64,000 bases of DNA from Cinclus cinclus (lineage: Eukaryota > Chordata > Aves > Passeriformes > Cinclidae), in NCBI RefSeq assembly GCF_963662255.1, contig NC_085050.1, forward strand, positions 26,158,631-26,222,630. Direction: 5' to 3'. Shown here one piece after another: positions 1-11,400 of the stretch. Positions within the stretch are counted from its first letter, which is position 1. Every line of letters starts with the position of its first letter. The position numbers and the translations under genes are program-made. The notes under the pieces are model-generated. The model was not told where the DNA came from, ran no database searches, and was given only the letters and a program-made list of their open reading frames with translations.

Positions 1-3000
1 TATTTTAAAATATCACCTGGTCCTCAATCAAATGCCTGCAGAAATCAATATAGACCGTACCAATACACATGACCTTGTCAACTATGCCTGGAGTCCCCTT
101 GAAAAAAGGTATATTTAATGCCTTGATTTTCTGTTACATGGGACAGCATGAGTGCCATTTCATCAAGCATTTGAAGTATAGGCTGAGGCACTCGGTTAAT
201 GGTGTGTGAAGATAATGCACTGCTCCTAAAACTTTTCTCTAACCATGACTAAAGAGTAATATTAGTGCTTTGCTGAATGACTAGAAGTAACTGGGTTTCT
301 GAAATTATTTTTGCATGCCATGATTTGCATTTTGGAAGGCTGATATATGAAAAGAAGGCATTCATTTACAAATAATTTGGATTTTAAATTTAAAAAAAAA
401 CTTCTCACAAGACTGATGTGTTTGTTCTGGCCAACTTTGCTCGGACACTGTCAATCATTTTGTGTTAGGACTAGTTGGCATTTTTTTTCCATTTTAAGTG
501 ATGGTGATCCAACAGTCAGAGAACATAGAATTATTCTTCATTGTAATTTGTTTCTTCTACCTGATTTCTACTCCTATCGCTGTTACCTAAGAAAGTATCA
601 GCTTGGACACAACTGGGCTAATGTTGCAGTTCATTTATGGGCATAAATGCCCATATACTTCAAATAAGTATCCAAAAGGTTTCAGTATAGATCAGTGAGC
701 CAAATTCCATTTATATAACATTGTCTCCTGGAGATTTACAGTCTGGACCATTACTCAACTGACAATTAAAATTCCAGCGAGGCAGTGGACACCTATTCTT
801 AGGACTTTGCCTGTACTATATTATTGTGTGTCTTTTTGAAGATGACCTTTGAAATTAGAAGAAACTTTATCCTAGGCAGATCTGAAAATTTTAGCCCAGA
901 AGATATAAAACAGATGATTATATGCCTTGTTTTTTTCTAATTTAATTACCATCTATTTTTATCTCAGATAGAATTTGCATAGAAACAATGAAAGTGAAGG
1001 AAAATAGTACCAAAGAATGAAATGGAAGGTAATTTCATTGGTGAGACCTCAAGCCTATTTAGAGCTTATACAAGCCTATACAAGAGCTCCTCTGTGAAGT
1101 GGAGCTTCAGTGGTCAGTGAGACCCTGGATCCCCGAACACAGCTGGCAGTGGAACTTGGAGAATTGTGTCACCTGGCAGAAAAACAGCCTGGCCACCCCA
1201 TGTGCAGGGCTAAACGACTCCAACCACCCGGACACTGAGGAACTACTGTAAAATTACAGAAGACTGTGATAGGGAAGAGAGTCAGTGGAAGTTAGAAACT
1301 GAAATATAGGACTGAGAGGGATTTTTTTGCCTTTGTTTACACAATGCTATTAAAATAAATTGGCAGGTAAAGCCATTCTTACAAAGAATAGTTAACAAAG
1401 GTTTCAGACTCCGTAGTAAGCATTTATCAACACCTTTACTAAGTGGTCAATTGCCCAATCTTTTGCTGCATTTTGTTGCTGCATTCCTTGCAGTCACTCA
1501 GTAGTTTAATAGCAATAAGCCACTGAATTGCTGCCTGTGAAGGCTAAAGCAGCACAAGGAATTTAGTGATAACTCTGTGCCTACAGACTGCACAGGGAAT
1601 TTGGTTTCCCAAAGCTCCTATGGAGTCTGTAGAAAATCCCATATTCGATATGCCAGCTTTGAAGTATTGTGTCTGATAGCTCTTAAGAGATTCCAGTGCT
1701 TCCTCACCCGTGGGGCTTTTCATACTGCTGGCAGTGGTGTCCTGGAGACATTTACCTGCCTAACTGCAGTGGAATCATAGGGGACTTAGAAACCAGAACA
1801 ACTGTGCTGCTTACCCAGCTGGAACAAAAAGGATTAACCAAAGAAATGCAGCAGACAGCATATTTAGCAGTGTGAGCAAATGCAAAGAGCTCCCCTTGGC
1901 ATTCTGGCTTGACCAGCTCCAGCCTTGACTAGCGGAAAGAGCGTGTCAGATGACAAATGTGGCAAAACATAGCGCTGTTTACTCTGGGCTGTGTGTTTCC
2001 TGGATGTGATTACATGTCTGTGGGAAGCAGGTTCCTTCAGCCTTCCTGGTCAATTATGGGAGAACATGGGATGTTGAATGTTATTTGTACCACGAGATTG
2101 CTGGTTCAAATATCGTCCCAAATGGCTTACAGCTAAATATCATTACAATTTGATTAGAGCTCTGTCTTTAATATCAATTAGCTAGTGAAAAAGGAACTTG
2201 TAGTCTTACCTTGATTCTTAATAGGCAGATACCCATATCATATCAAGTGAACCCATGCAGCTCACCTGGAGTGGACAAGGGAGGCGTTTGGGAAAGCAGC
2301 TGGTTGTAATCCTGGGGAAAGCCTTAAATGATTATGGATTGTTTCTGTACCCTTCATGGCAGAATATTTTACTTTCCAGTTCTTTTTGCTTTCACATCTC
2401 CTATCAAGTGATTAGGATCACTTCTCTTTAATTACTTGCTTTTAATTAAGAATGGAAAGAGATCACAGTTGTTGTAAGAGACTCATCCATCATACATTTA
2501 AGGACAAATCCTTCTCCAGGATAAATTGACATTGCTCTAATGACTTAAGGGGAGCTTCAGTCAACTGAAAGTCTTCCCCATTAATTTGGACAAGTTAAGC
2601 CCATAAGCCTGTTTGTAGTCCTCAATAAAGATTAGCATGCAAAAAATACTGGCATTGGCCTCTTGGCAATGATGCTCGATTTATTTATTTGAAGACAAAG
2701 TTCAGGGAATGGAGGTCAGTCATAAATGAGAGCAAGTGCAAATTTGGTTCTCTGAGCACTTTTTTACAGCTGAGCCACAGCCTCCTACTGAGAAAAAAAA
2801 TATCATAACTTAACTAGGGTGATGAGATAATGATGTGAAGAATACTTCCTGAGAAGACTTTATCTTATTTGCCTTGCCCCATATAATCCTCAGCTTCATA
2901 GCAGGAATGCTGTGATCAGAGATGTACTGCCTTGAACCAAATGCTACATAAATTGAGTTTAAAAGGAATATAAGGAAGATGGGAGCCTTCCCCCGTAATG

Positions 3001-4175
3001 TTAATCCACCATTTTCCCTCATAAGTGAAGGGTGTTTCTTACCCTCACCTCGAATAAGAGACCACCTCCAAGATGCTGAGTTGAAAAGCTGAACACTCTC
3101 CTGAGCTGCAAATATCAAAGAACACAGAGGAAGTTTTTGAGTATTTACTCATATGTTTGAGATTGATGATGTAGACTAGAAGCTGACAGGAGGAAAGAAA
3201 CCCGCAGAACCCAAACCACTTAGTAGGTGGTTGCAGCAAAACCCATCAAAGTTTATTTTTATCCAGTCCCAAACATTTTAGTCAGAGTCCCTAAAGTCAC
3301 TTTACATGCTGGAGAGAAATATGATTGTACAAACATGGGAAGAAATCTTTCTCTTCATAAGTAGAAAAATATGGCCTTTTATAAATGTTGACTTTTCTTT
3401 AGGTAGTCTATAACATTTTAGTGTTGATAACAAAAATAACTGAAATTCAGTGCAAAGAGCAAGCGGGTGGTCTGGAAAGAAAAGAAAAGCAATATGGATT
3501 GATCTGCTGGTTTGTGGAGTCTTTGACAGAGTGAAACCCTGTGAGACATTTTAGCTACATGACAGTTTGACTTTTTTACCTCTCTGATTATTCAGTATGA
3601 GATAGTAATAATGGTTGCAAAGCTTCACTGCCTAGAAAGCTCTGAGACATCCCATTAAACTGAATTTTCCAGTGTATATAAGGACACCAAACGTATTGAT
3701 GGAACTGGGCCAGTTATAATGCTAGAAAAGAGTATAGGAGATTTTTGAAGACATGCTAAAGATTTTGCAGATAGAGGAGAGTCTTACTATGGATTTCCAT
3801 TTTGCATATTTAGTAGCTGATGAAAACTCACAAGACCTACAACTGTACTATTAGAAAAAGTGAAGTGTGAATTAAACAAGATACTAGTTAAAATTAATTG
3901 CTTTGAAGTACTGATCTTGGTTAACAAAACTGGAGAAAGAATGAAGGGAAAAATAGCTTACCTGCGACTAGGTAATTCCAAGGAGTTCATCTTGCTAGAG
4001 GTGATAATGCTGCAGCTGGGAAAATGACACTGGAAAGTTTCACAAGACTACCTGAAGGGACTTGAGCAGCTTCTGAATCTTAGACCCCTCCCAGCAGCCC
4101 TGAGGGATGTTGTGCATTAAAGTAGCACTTGTTTGTTTTTTTTCTTTTTTTACCCTAGATAAATGCTCTGGGAAA
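1..4175. other. A+T-rich non-coding DNA, no gene recognised
   Basis: This stretch is A+T-rich, apparently single-copy vertebrate DNA. The longest open frames are about 100 codons (347-646 plus, 2810-3118 minus). Neither resembles a family I know, so they are treated as chance. No RNA gene, simple-sequence array or recognisable transposon stands out. It could be intergenic or intronic; the window does not tell which. Confidence 0.6.
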
Positions 4176-5809
4176 TGTAGTGTATTCATAAGAGAAATAG
4201 AAAGGTAACTCTACCCCAGCCTAGGAATATTAGAATTAAAAGGTTGCATAATCTATGTATTCTTTCTAACAGCTCATTGAGAACTGCCTGTGCCTGTTTT
4301 GCCCTGGGGGAAGAGCACACTAGGAAGTTTTTTCTCCATGAGAGCTTCCTCTGTGAATTGATGGGACCAATTGGAAAAGTCGGTTAGCTCCGTGAATCAC
4401 ATTTGAAGCAAGTAAACGCCGAGAATGCTCCTCTTGCATTTCCGACCTTTCACAAGGTAACACCGACATAGCCAGAGCCCCTTCCAGTGCGGCCCGGGCC
4501 AGGCAGGAGCGGGCTCTGGAGGCTGCTGGGCCCCGTTTTAACCAGGGGCCCCAGTGGCCAAGGGGAGGAGAGTCCACTGTTGGGATTCTTGCCTTTTCCC
4601 GGTGTGTGGGTATGGCTTGGTGGAGGATCAGAGCAGCCGTGTCTCGGGGGGCCCTGCCCTGCCCTGCCCCGGCTCGGAGCAGCCCTGGGGTGGCCGAGCC
4701 TGCCCGGCCGCCCTCACGGGCTGGGGGGAGGCAGCCGGGCCCGGTTCGGGAGAGCCCCCAGGGCTTTGTGTGCTGGGCAGGGCAGAGGGAGAACCCCCGG
4801 GCTGCGGCTGGAGCTGGGGGCGGGCAGCGCCGGGGGAAAGCCATGGACACACGGCCTTGGCACCCATTTCTCCTCTGCATGGACTCTGCAGTTCTCGTCC
4901 TGCCCCTCCAGCGTGGCCTGGGCACCCTGAGATCCTGACACAGCTCCGGCATGGCCTGGCACAGCCCCTGAAACTTCTGTGGGAGATCTTAACTTTTTTA
5001 CCAATGCTCAGATAAGACTTACAGACTTTCCATCCTTCCTTGAGTGAGAGGGAGAAGAACAGAAAGGATGCACCAAAGTCAATGAAGCAAAAGCTAAGTT
5101 CCTAGCTGGAAGGAGAATGAGGAGACGCCATGAAGGTTGGATGAAAAATCTTTTTGTAAGTTATAGGGGTGGACTGTACTTCACGAAAAAAATTCCTTTA
5201 AACCATGAAAAAAAAGAAAGACATGGAGGATGGAGCAAGGTGTAAAGTGCTTGAAGAATCCTTTGCCCCGAGGAAAAGAGGGGGATCTCTGTTCTGGGAA
5301 TGAAGTATGAACAGAGAAAAGTGAGCTGAAGAGAACTCTTGCCTTTGAGTAGCTCATCCTTGAAAGTAATACCCCATGAGTTTTTAACATGGCCTACAAC
5401 TCAGTTCTGAAAAGACTGTAAAGTGGGAAAAATTCATGATAGCAGATCCCGGGAGGCTGTTAATCCTGAAAAAGTGGAGTCAAGAGAGAACTGGTGATTT
5501 CCTCTCTTGGTAAAAGATCCTTATAGCTAAAGAAGAAGAAACTCCTCTCCCGAAAGTGAACTGAAAAAGATTATTTAAGTAAGGAATTGCCTGAATTGTC
5601 CCTGTATGTTGTTAAACTGTAACAAAGGGGGAAAGAGGAACTGGTCTGAAAATCTGTTCTGAATTTATTCTTATTATTCTTTGTGTTGTTAATAAAGTTT
5701 TTTTTCTTTATTCCCTTTTTAGGTTTTAAGCCTGCTTTACTTTTACTCCTAATCCTATTTCACAACAAAAGGTAAATATATTACAATTGGCAAACCTTAA
5801 AACATTACA
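4176..5809 (+). mobile_element. Endogenous retrovirus LTR (bird ERV, glycine-tRNA primed)
   Basis: An LTR is inferred from its right end. An AATAAA signal lies at 5691-5696, followed by a T-rich stretch. The LTR would end in CATTACA at 5803-5809, and 4 bases later there is a near-perfect primer-binding site. The interior holds a G+C-rich block (about 4480-4960) in otherwise A+T-rich surroundings, as is common in LTR promoter regions. The left end is uncertain. TGTAGTG at 4176 imperfectly mirrors the terminal CATTACA and is the best candidate I see, but a start near 4278 is also possible. The text resembles passerine ERV LTRs, which is recalled rather than computed. No matching second LTR is visible downstream, so this is a broken provirus. 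The overlapping open frames at 4320-5015 are products of the G+C-rich block, not genes. Confidence 0.6.
5691..5696 (+). promoter_or_regulatory. LTR polyadenylation signal AATAAA
   Basis: AATAAA followed at once by a T-rich run is the usual layout at the R/U5 part of a retroviral LTR. It sits 118 bases before the inferred LTR end. Confidence 0.55.
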
Positions 5810-5813
5810 TTTT

Positions 5814-5831
5814 TGGTGCATTGGCTGGGAA
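5814..5831 (+). promoter_or_regulatory. Retroviral primer-binding site for tRNA-Gly
   Basis: TGGTGCATTGGCTGGGAA matches the complement of the 3' end of vertebrate tRNA-Gly (GCC) plus CCA at 17 of 18 positions; the one difference is T for C at position 13. This is where a glycine tRNA would have primed minus-strand DNA synthesis. Its place 4 bases after a CA-ending LTR fixes the orientation (plus) and the LTR's right edge. Confidence 0.7.
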
Positions 5832-5935
5832 ACGAACAAACTAAACCATTACACTGCTGAACTTTTGGCTGCTGAACTTTACAGTGTAGGGAGTGAGAAG
5901 TAACAAAAAGTAGTGGTATCCAGCTACTGCCTGTT
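5832..5935 (+). mobile_element. Short internal remnant of the ERV after its primer-binding site
   Basis: Sequence directly after the primer-binding site should be the retroviral leader. About 100 bases look continuous with it, after which I can no longer tell element from host DNA. No gag, pol or env reading frame is present. The right limit is a guess; the provirus is truncated here. Confidence 0.35.
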
Positions 5936-8258
5936 CTATAAAAAAAAAGTGCCAAAATAGTCTTTGGTAAACAAAACTGTTGTTTGATTAATAAAAGACT
6001 TCAGTAGAGTGCTTGATATATAATTCAGTTAAAGGTGTAAAAATTCCCACGTCCTTTCCCTCCTCAGTGTTTATGCCCACTCTAAGTGCTATTCAAATAT
6101 GATAAAGCAATTTGTTGAGTGATAGGTTTAGTGATGACATTTCTTTGTTGGAGTTGGATCCATAAAGACAAATTCAACTAAGCATTAGTCAGTTTGCTGA
6201 TGTTAATGAGCAGGGATTATCTATAAATGAATAAACTCATGGACACCTGCCTTACTAGTCACATGAACCAAATTCACACAGAATCAGTCTGTATTTTGAA
6301 AGGAACCTTCAATCAGATGACGTATATTGTCCTTGATCTACTGTGCATTATGGACATAGACTGAGCCACACTAAATCTGCAGACTCGCGAGAAGAATATT
6401 TTACTGTTTGAGCACAGGCCTTCGTGTAAGTATCGTACTTGACCATGACACCTTGATTACAGCTGGGACCAAAATCTTAATCTATCAGACTTCCCCAGAG
6501 GTGAAGAAGAAATTAAAATCCACCTCTGCTTGTAGAGGTCAGGTTTGTCTGACAAAAATAAACACTAAGTATAACTTTAAAATGACAGCATATCATGAAA
6601 TCACTGAGAAAAAAAAACCAGCACATCTAGTGTTTATTAAAAGCTGCCATTTATTGACAGGTGTTGAAGACCAGCGCAAAGCCAGGGTTATACCTGCAGG
6701 GGAGCACCTTACAACCCCATTAATCACCTTCCCCCGATATTCAGATGCCGAACGACTAAACACATTCTACACAAGCATGAAGGGCTGGAGGTTACTCCAT
6801 CTCTGATGGTTTGGTTTTTTTCTCTGTCCCAGCTCTTGTTAAATGACTCACATTTCCTTACATTTGCAAAGCAGTGATCAGAACATTCCCAGAGGTATAG
6901 CTGCTCTTGATAAAATCTCCCATGACAGGAAAATGTGTGCGTGGAGGCATGAGAGGCAGCACCTTTTTACAAGTGGAAGAGGAGGGATGATTGACCTGGT
7001 AAGTGAGGAATGGTGTCAATTCCCCTCAAAACCCGTGGGCACTGTGTGTTTCAGGGGCAGCTTTTGTTGGCAGAGTGAGATACAACCTTGCCGCTATATC
7101 TTGCAACTCGGTCACCAGGGTTGGTGCGCTGAATGTCCTTTGCGCCACTCTAATATTTTGCAGAAATTAACCAAGGTTTTTATATTTACAGTAATTTAAC
7201 ACCACCATTTAGTGAGAAGAAGAGACTCATCTATTCAACCCAAGATCTTCAGGCTTCAGGTCAGGAAGAAAACATGGGGATTCTCCAAGAGACCTTTAAT
7301 ATAGTCAATGTTATAATAAAAACTCCAGTAGAACCATTTTTGGGCATCAAAATTTAGTGCTCATTTTCACTTAATTTTATAGGGACACCAGGAACTGAGT
7401 TAGCTGGACAAAAATGTAGACCTTGGAAAAAAGCAGGACAGTTACATAAATCCCCAGAATTTCAGGAATAAAATGAAGTTAGAGTGTTAAGCAGATGCCA
7501 TCAGCTGCCTTTTAAGGAAGCTTAACAAACCACATTGATTTTTTTTTAACCCCTTTATGTTTTATTTGAATGCTGAGTAAACTTCTGAGCTCTACAATGC
7601 ATGTAAGCTGTGTGAAAGATTAATGTGCAAAAAGTAAGCCACATTTACCTACATCTGGAAATAATTATTGCACACTTAACAGCGGGTATAAATATTGTCA
7701 TAATTCCAACCAGGAAGGGACAGGAAGCATGGGAGTTCATTAGTTTCTCCCCTTTAGAGAGACAGGTTCAAAACTTGTTTTCCAGTAGGAATAAAAAGAG
7801 CTTTGTTATTCTTGCTTATTTACCATGCACTTGAGTAGTCTTGTAACCATGGGACCCGAGAGCATCCTACTGTGATATTTTGGGAGATACATCCCACCTC
7901 CTTTCTTGCAGTTTTCCTGCTCACTCTTGCAGCCCTTCCATCCATCACACCAGTGTGCTGGCACCCTGCAGTCTGCACAGGCTGACTGACTGGCTGCCCT
8001 CAGCTCAAAGCCACTGCAGGAGGCTTCTGTTAGAACTGGGGCAATGTTCAGTGGCTGAAACAGTGATCGGAGTGCTTTAATTCAGACTTTCTGAGCAAAG
8101 CCTGCGTCCACTGCCCTGCTGCCATCTGGCCCTGGGGAGCTGGTGGAGCACTGGTGGGAGGGAGGTGGCACAGCTGGGGGAGTGCCATGAGGGCTGGCAC
8201 TGACCTCAGCATTTGCATGACAGCTCTCAGAGAAGAGATCGGCACAAGATTTGGGTTA
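5936..8258. other. Non-coding DNA, no gene recognised
   Basis: A+T-rich DNA with a somewhat richer patch just before the CR1 fragment (about 7880-8230). Two open frames on the plus strand, 6408-6806 (132 codons) and 6843-7199 (118 codons), show no domain or family I recognise and no repeated or biased composition. I regard them as chance. No RNA gene or further repeat was identified. Confidence 0.55.
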
Positions 8259-8485
8259 TCATAGAACCATAGGATGGTTGGATTGGAAGGGACCTTGGAG
8301 ATCACCTAGTTCCACCCCCCCGCCACAGGCAGGGGCACCTTTCACTCGACCAGATTGCTCAAAACCTCTTGAATGTTTCCAGGGATGGGGCATCCACGAT
8401 TTCTCTGTGCAACCTATCCCAGTACCTCATCACCCTCACAATTAAGATGTTCTTTCTAATCTTATTTCAGCCTGCTATCTTTCAT
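8259..8485 (-). mobile_element. CR1 LINE, 5'-truncated 3' end
   Basis: Read on the plus strand, the segment opens with two octamers (CATAGAAC, CATAGGAT) that are the inverse of the CR1 3' tail repeat. A block close to GGATTGGAAGGGACCTTGG follows, then CCACCCCCC, then GATGGGGCATCCACGATTTC and CTATCCCAGTACCTCATC. This order matches the well-known avian CR1 3' region read backwards, so the element lies on the minus strand. Only about 225 bp of the non-coding 3' end is left, as is typical for 5'-truncated CR1 copies. No part of the reverse transcriptase is present. The distal end near 8485 is approximate. Confidence 0.9.
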
Positions 8486-11400
8486 CATGGAAAGAGCAGG
8501 AGTGAAATAAATGGCTCCATTTTGAACAAAAGAGATTGACCACTCAATGGATGCTCTTTTGCATCCCACTAGTGATGAAGTAGGTGGACATGGGAACATC
8601 TGTAACATTTCCAATATTTTAGGACAGCAGAAGGTAGTGCTGACAACAGATTTCAAAAATTGGTAAGAAAAGTAGCATTGACATAGACAGAGCAACATAT
8701 CATTGTTATCCTGTCATTCCATCTGGAGCACACCTTTATGCACAATCAGTGCTGTAAATGAACACTTTGCAGTGATTATGTAGTAGGTGGCTTAGAACAA
8801 GTTGGTTCAAAGGTTGTGTTCTGTATTTAGGCTGAACTTGACAAGACAAATCTTCCTCTTGTTTTCAAATGCAACATCAGCAAGGACATGCTTTGGCCTC
8901 ATTTATTTCCCTCAAGAAGCAAAAGCAAAATGTGGAAATTTCTTGATCCTGCGGTAATCCATCAAAAACAACAATTATGCCCATGGTATTTCAGGAGGAG
9001 ACGTGAATGTTTTGCCCTTGAGGCATTGAAAATGTTGGATCAAGTTTAAAATGAGAAGGATGCTATCTCATGGAATAAAATAAAACACTAGGAAAGACAC
9101 ATGAAGGGGTTAAGTGGCAGGGTCAGAAGTAAAATGAGAGCCAGTGTATTGATTTCATGACAACAAAATGATGGGTTTCACAGCAAGGATTTATTACTCT
9201 GCACTTCACAGTCTTGGAAAATAAAGGCTTAGCTTTAATCTCAGTTACAAAATTAAGATATTAATTCATAATTTCCCTTCCTTCTCCCCCAGAGTTGTTC
9301 ACTTTAGCCTGGATTTTGATTTATCCTGCAACAGAAATGGAATCTGGCATCAAAATTTGGATCTTGAACCAAATGTACTACAGAACTGGGCCATGTTGAA
9401 AAAAGAACAGATTGTGATACTCTGGCCTCATATTCTGGGCTCAGGTTTTTGATTACGTGTGAAAACTGGGAACGGATCTTTCTGCATGCTGGTTTGCAAT
9501 ACCTCACAAGAGATTTGATTACATACAGACAATCTCAAACGTCTAAACTGCAAAATCCCCACTCTGACCTCACAGCCCGCTGTACTTCATTACATTAAAA
9601 GCTCACCTGGCCATACATACAGGAAATAAATATTTGTTCATAAAATGTATGTGTGTATGCAGAAAGATGGTGCTTATTCGTCTCCTTCAGCTATTCCAAC
9701 TATTGCATATGGTGAAGAAATATTTCTAGAATCTTTCTTTGCTGAAATCCCAATTTTCCTCTTTAATTTTTAGACTGAGAAGAGCTGGTGCCCTTGCCGA
9801 TAAAAACAACTCCTGGTAACAACATGTATGAGGTGAATTATTTGTTAATCCTCTGAAAGAGGAAGGAGCACAAAGAGGATGAGATGGAGCTGCAGAAAAA
9901 AAGTGGGCCAGGATTTCACCACTAGAGAGTGTAATTCTACTACATAATTTGACCTTTTCTGCTCCAAGAGAGAAACTGATCCAAGGCAATTAACTTAGAA
10001 TATGTGATGTGTTGACTGGGATTGCCTGAAGTACTTTCTTTAGGTCTTTTATCAAAATGAAAATCAACTGCTTGGAAGATAAATGCATTACTTCCTCTAT
10101 GCACTACTTAGAATGATTTTCAGGTGGCATTTTGCAAAGTAAGATGTATGTAAATTGGAATAAGAGCTTATATCAAATTTATCCCTGAGGCAGATGGATT
10201 TGCATTCAAATTTAAATTTTAAGCATTTTAATAAATTTAGTCAGCCAAAATGCATTTATATGTATTTTTAAATTTTGTTTTCAACTTCCTGTGTTCTATC
10301 ATTATGCATTCCCCTTGGGCTGATGGTGTAATTTTTACTTCAAAGACAGTTTTTAAAAAATTCTGCCTTTGCTTCTGCTGGTGTGACTCCCAGACTGCAC
10401 TATGAAAGTCACTGCTGTCCCATGGCTTCATGATAAGCATGTAATAGTTAAAGAAACAGAGGAAATGAACCTCTCACTTGTATGTGGTGCCTCTTCTGTT
10501 TATGGATGCATAACTCTGTCATGAGGCTCACATGGGGATTCTTCACTGACTGCTGCAGTCTGCCCGTGGTGGCATCCACCTGCAGCTTTAGGTCTCTTTC
10601 AGTGGCCACACAGTCAGGCCTCAGGTCATACCTCACTTGTTAATGCCTGGGAATTCTCTGCCTTGCTGCAGCCTCACTCCTCACTGAACTGAGGGATGAA
10701 GCCACAGCTGGCAGCCAGAAGCAAGAACTGGCACCTGCAGGACCTGCCGGAGGGCATGAGCTCTGAGGGGGCTCTGGAAGCCTGTGGCATGGGCCTAGCC
10801 ACAGACTGATGCTGACAGAGAAAATTAGGGTTCTTAAGTCATCTCCTATGGCCACTGTTAGATGATGTGAGGAGCCTCTGAAATGCAGAGCTGTCAGGGC
10901 CTTGGATGAGGAAAACAGGCAGCTTGGCATCAGGCCTGTGGACAGCCTTAGTAGCCCTTGTTCAAACCAGCCTCCAGCTTAGTTAGAATAACCAGAATGA
11001 TCATTGGGCCTGAGCAAGAATAAGGCTACTGAGCATACCCCAGAAATCCATGGCTAAGGGATCATTAATGGCACCTCTGTGTGTGCACAAGTGTGTGTAC
11101 AAAAAAAAAATACAGCACTTGTACCTGGAATCTGGCAGGTTTAAGAGCAGGCTGACAGAATTGTGTGTGCATAGAGTCTGTTCCTTGCCACTCATCTCCC
11201 ATAGAGTGTATTGGGAAAGAGTTCCAGTAAGCATTTAAATGCTGTGTTCAGGAACCTGGGAAGAGGTCATCATAGATTCTGAAATCTGTGAATGTGGCTA
11301 TACCTCTAATAATATCCTTGAATATATGTCTGAGCTCTGAAGCGAGTGAAACAATTATTTTTGAGTGTAACTGCATGCATTTTAGCTGAGTTTGCTGTTG

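Noticed and set aside
4320..5015. Overlapping open frames of 80-210 codons on both strands
   Set aside because: They sit in the G+C-rich part of an LTR, where stop codons are rare, and match no family I know.
6408..7199. Two neighbouring open frames of 132 and 118 codons
   Set aside because: I looked for a processed pseudogene or retroviral gene piece; neither translation shows known motifs.
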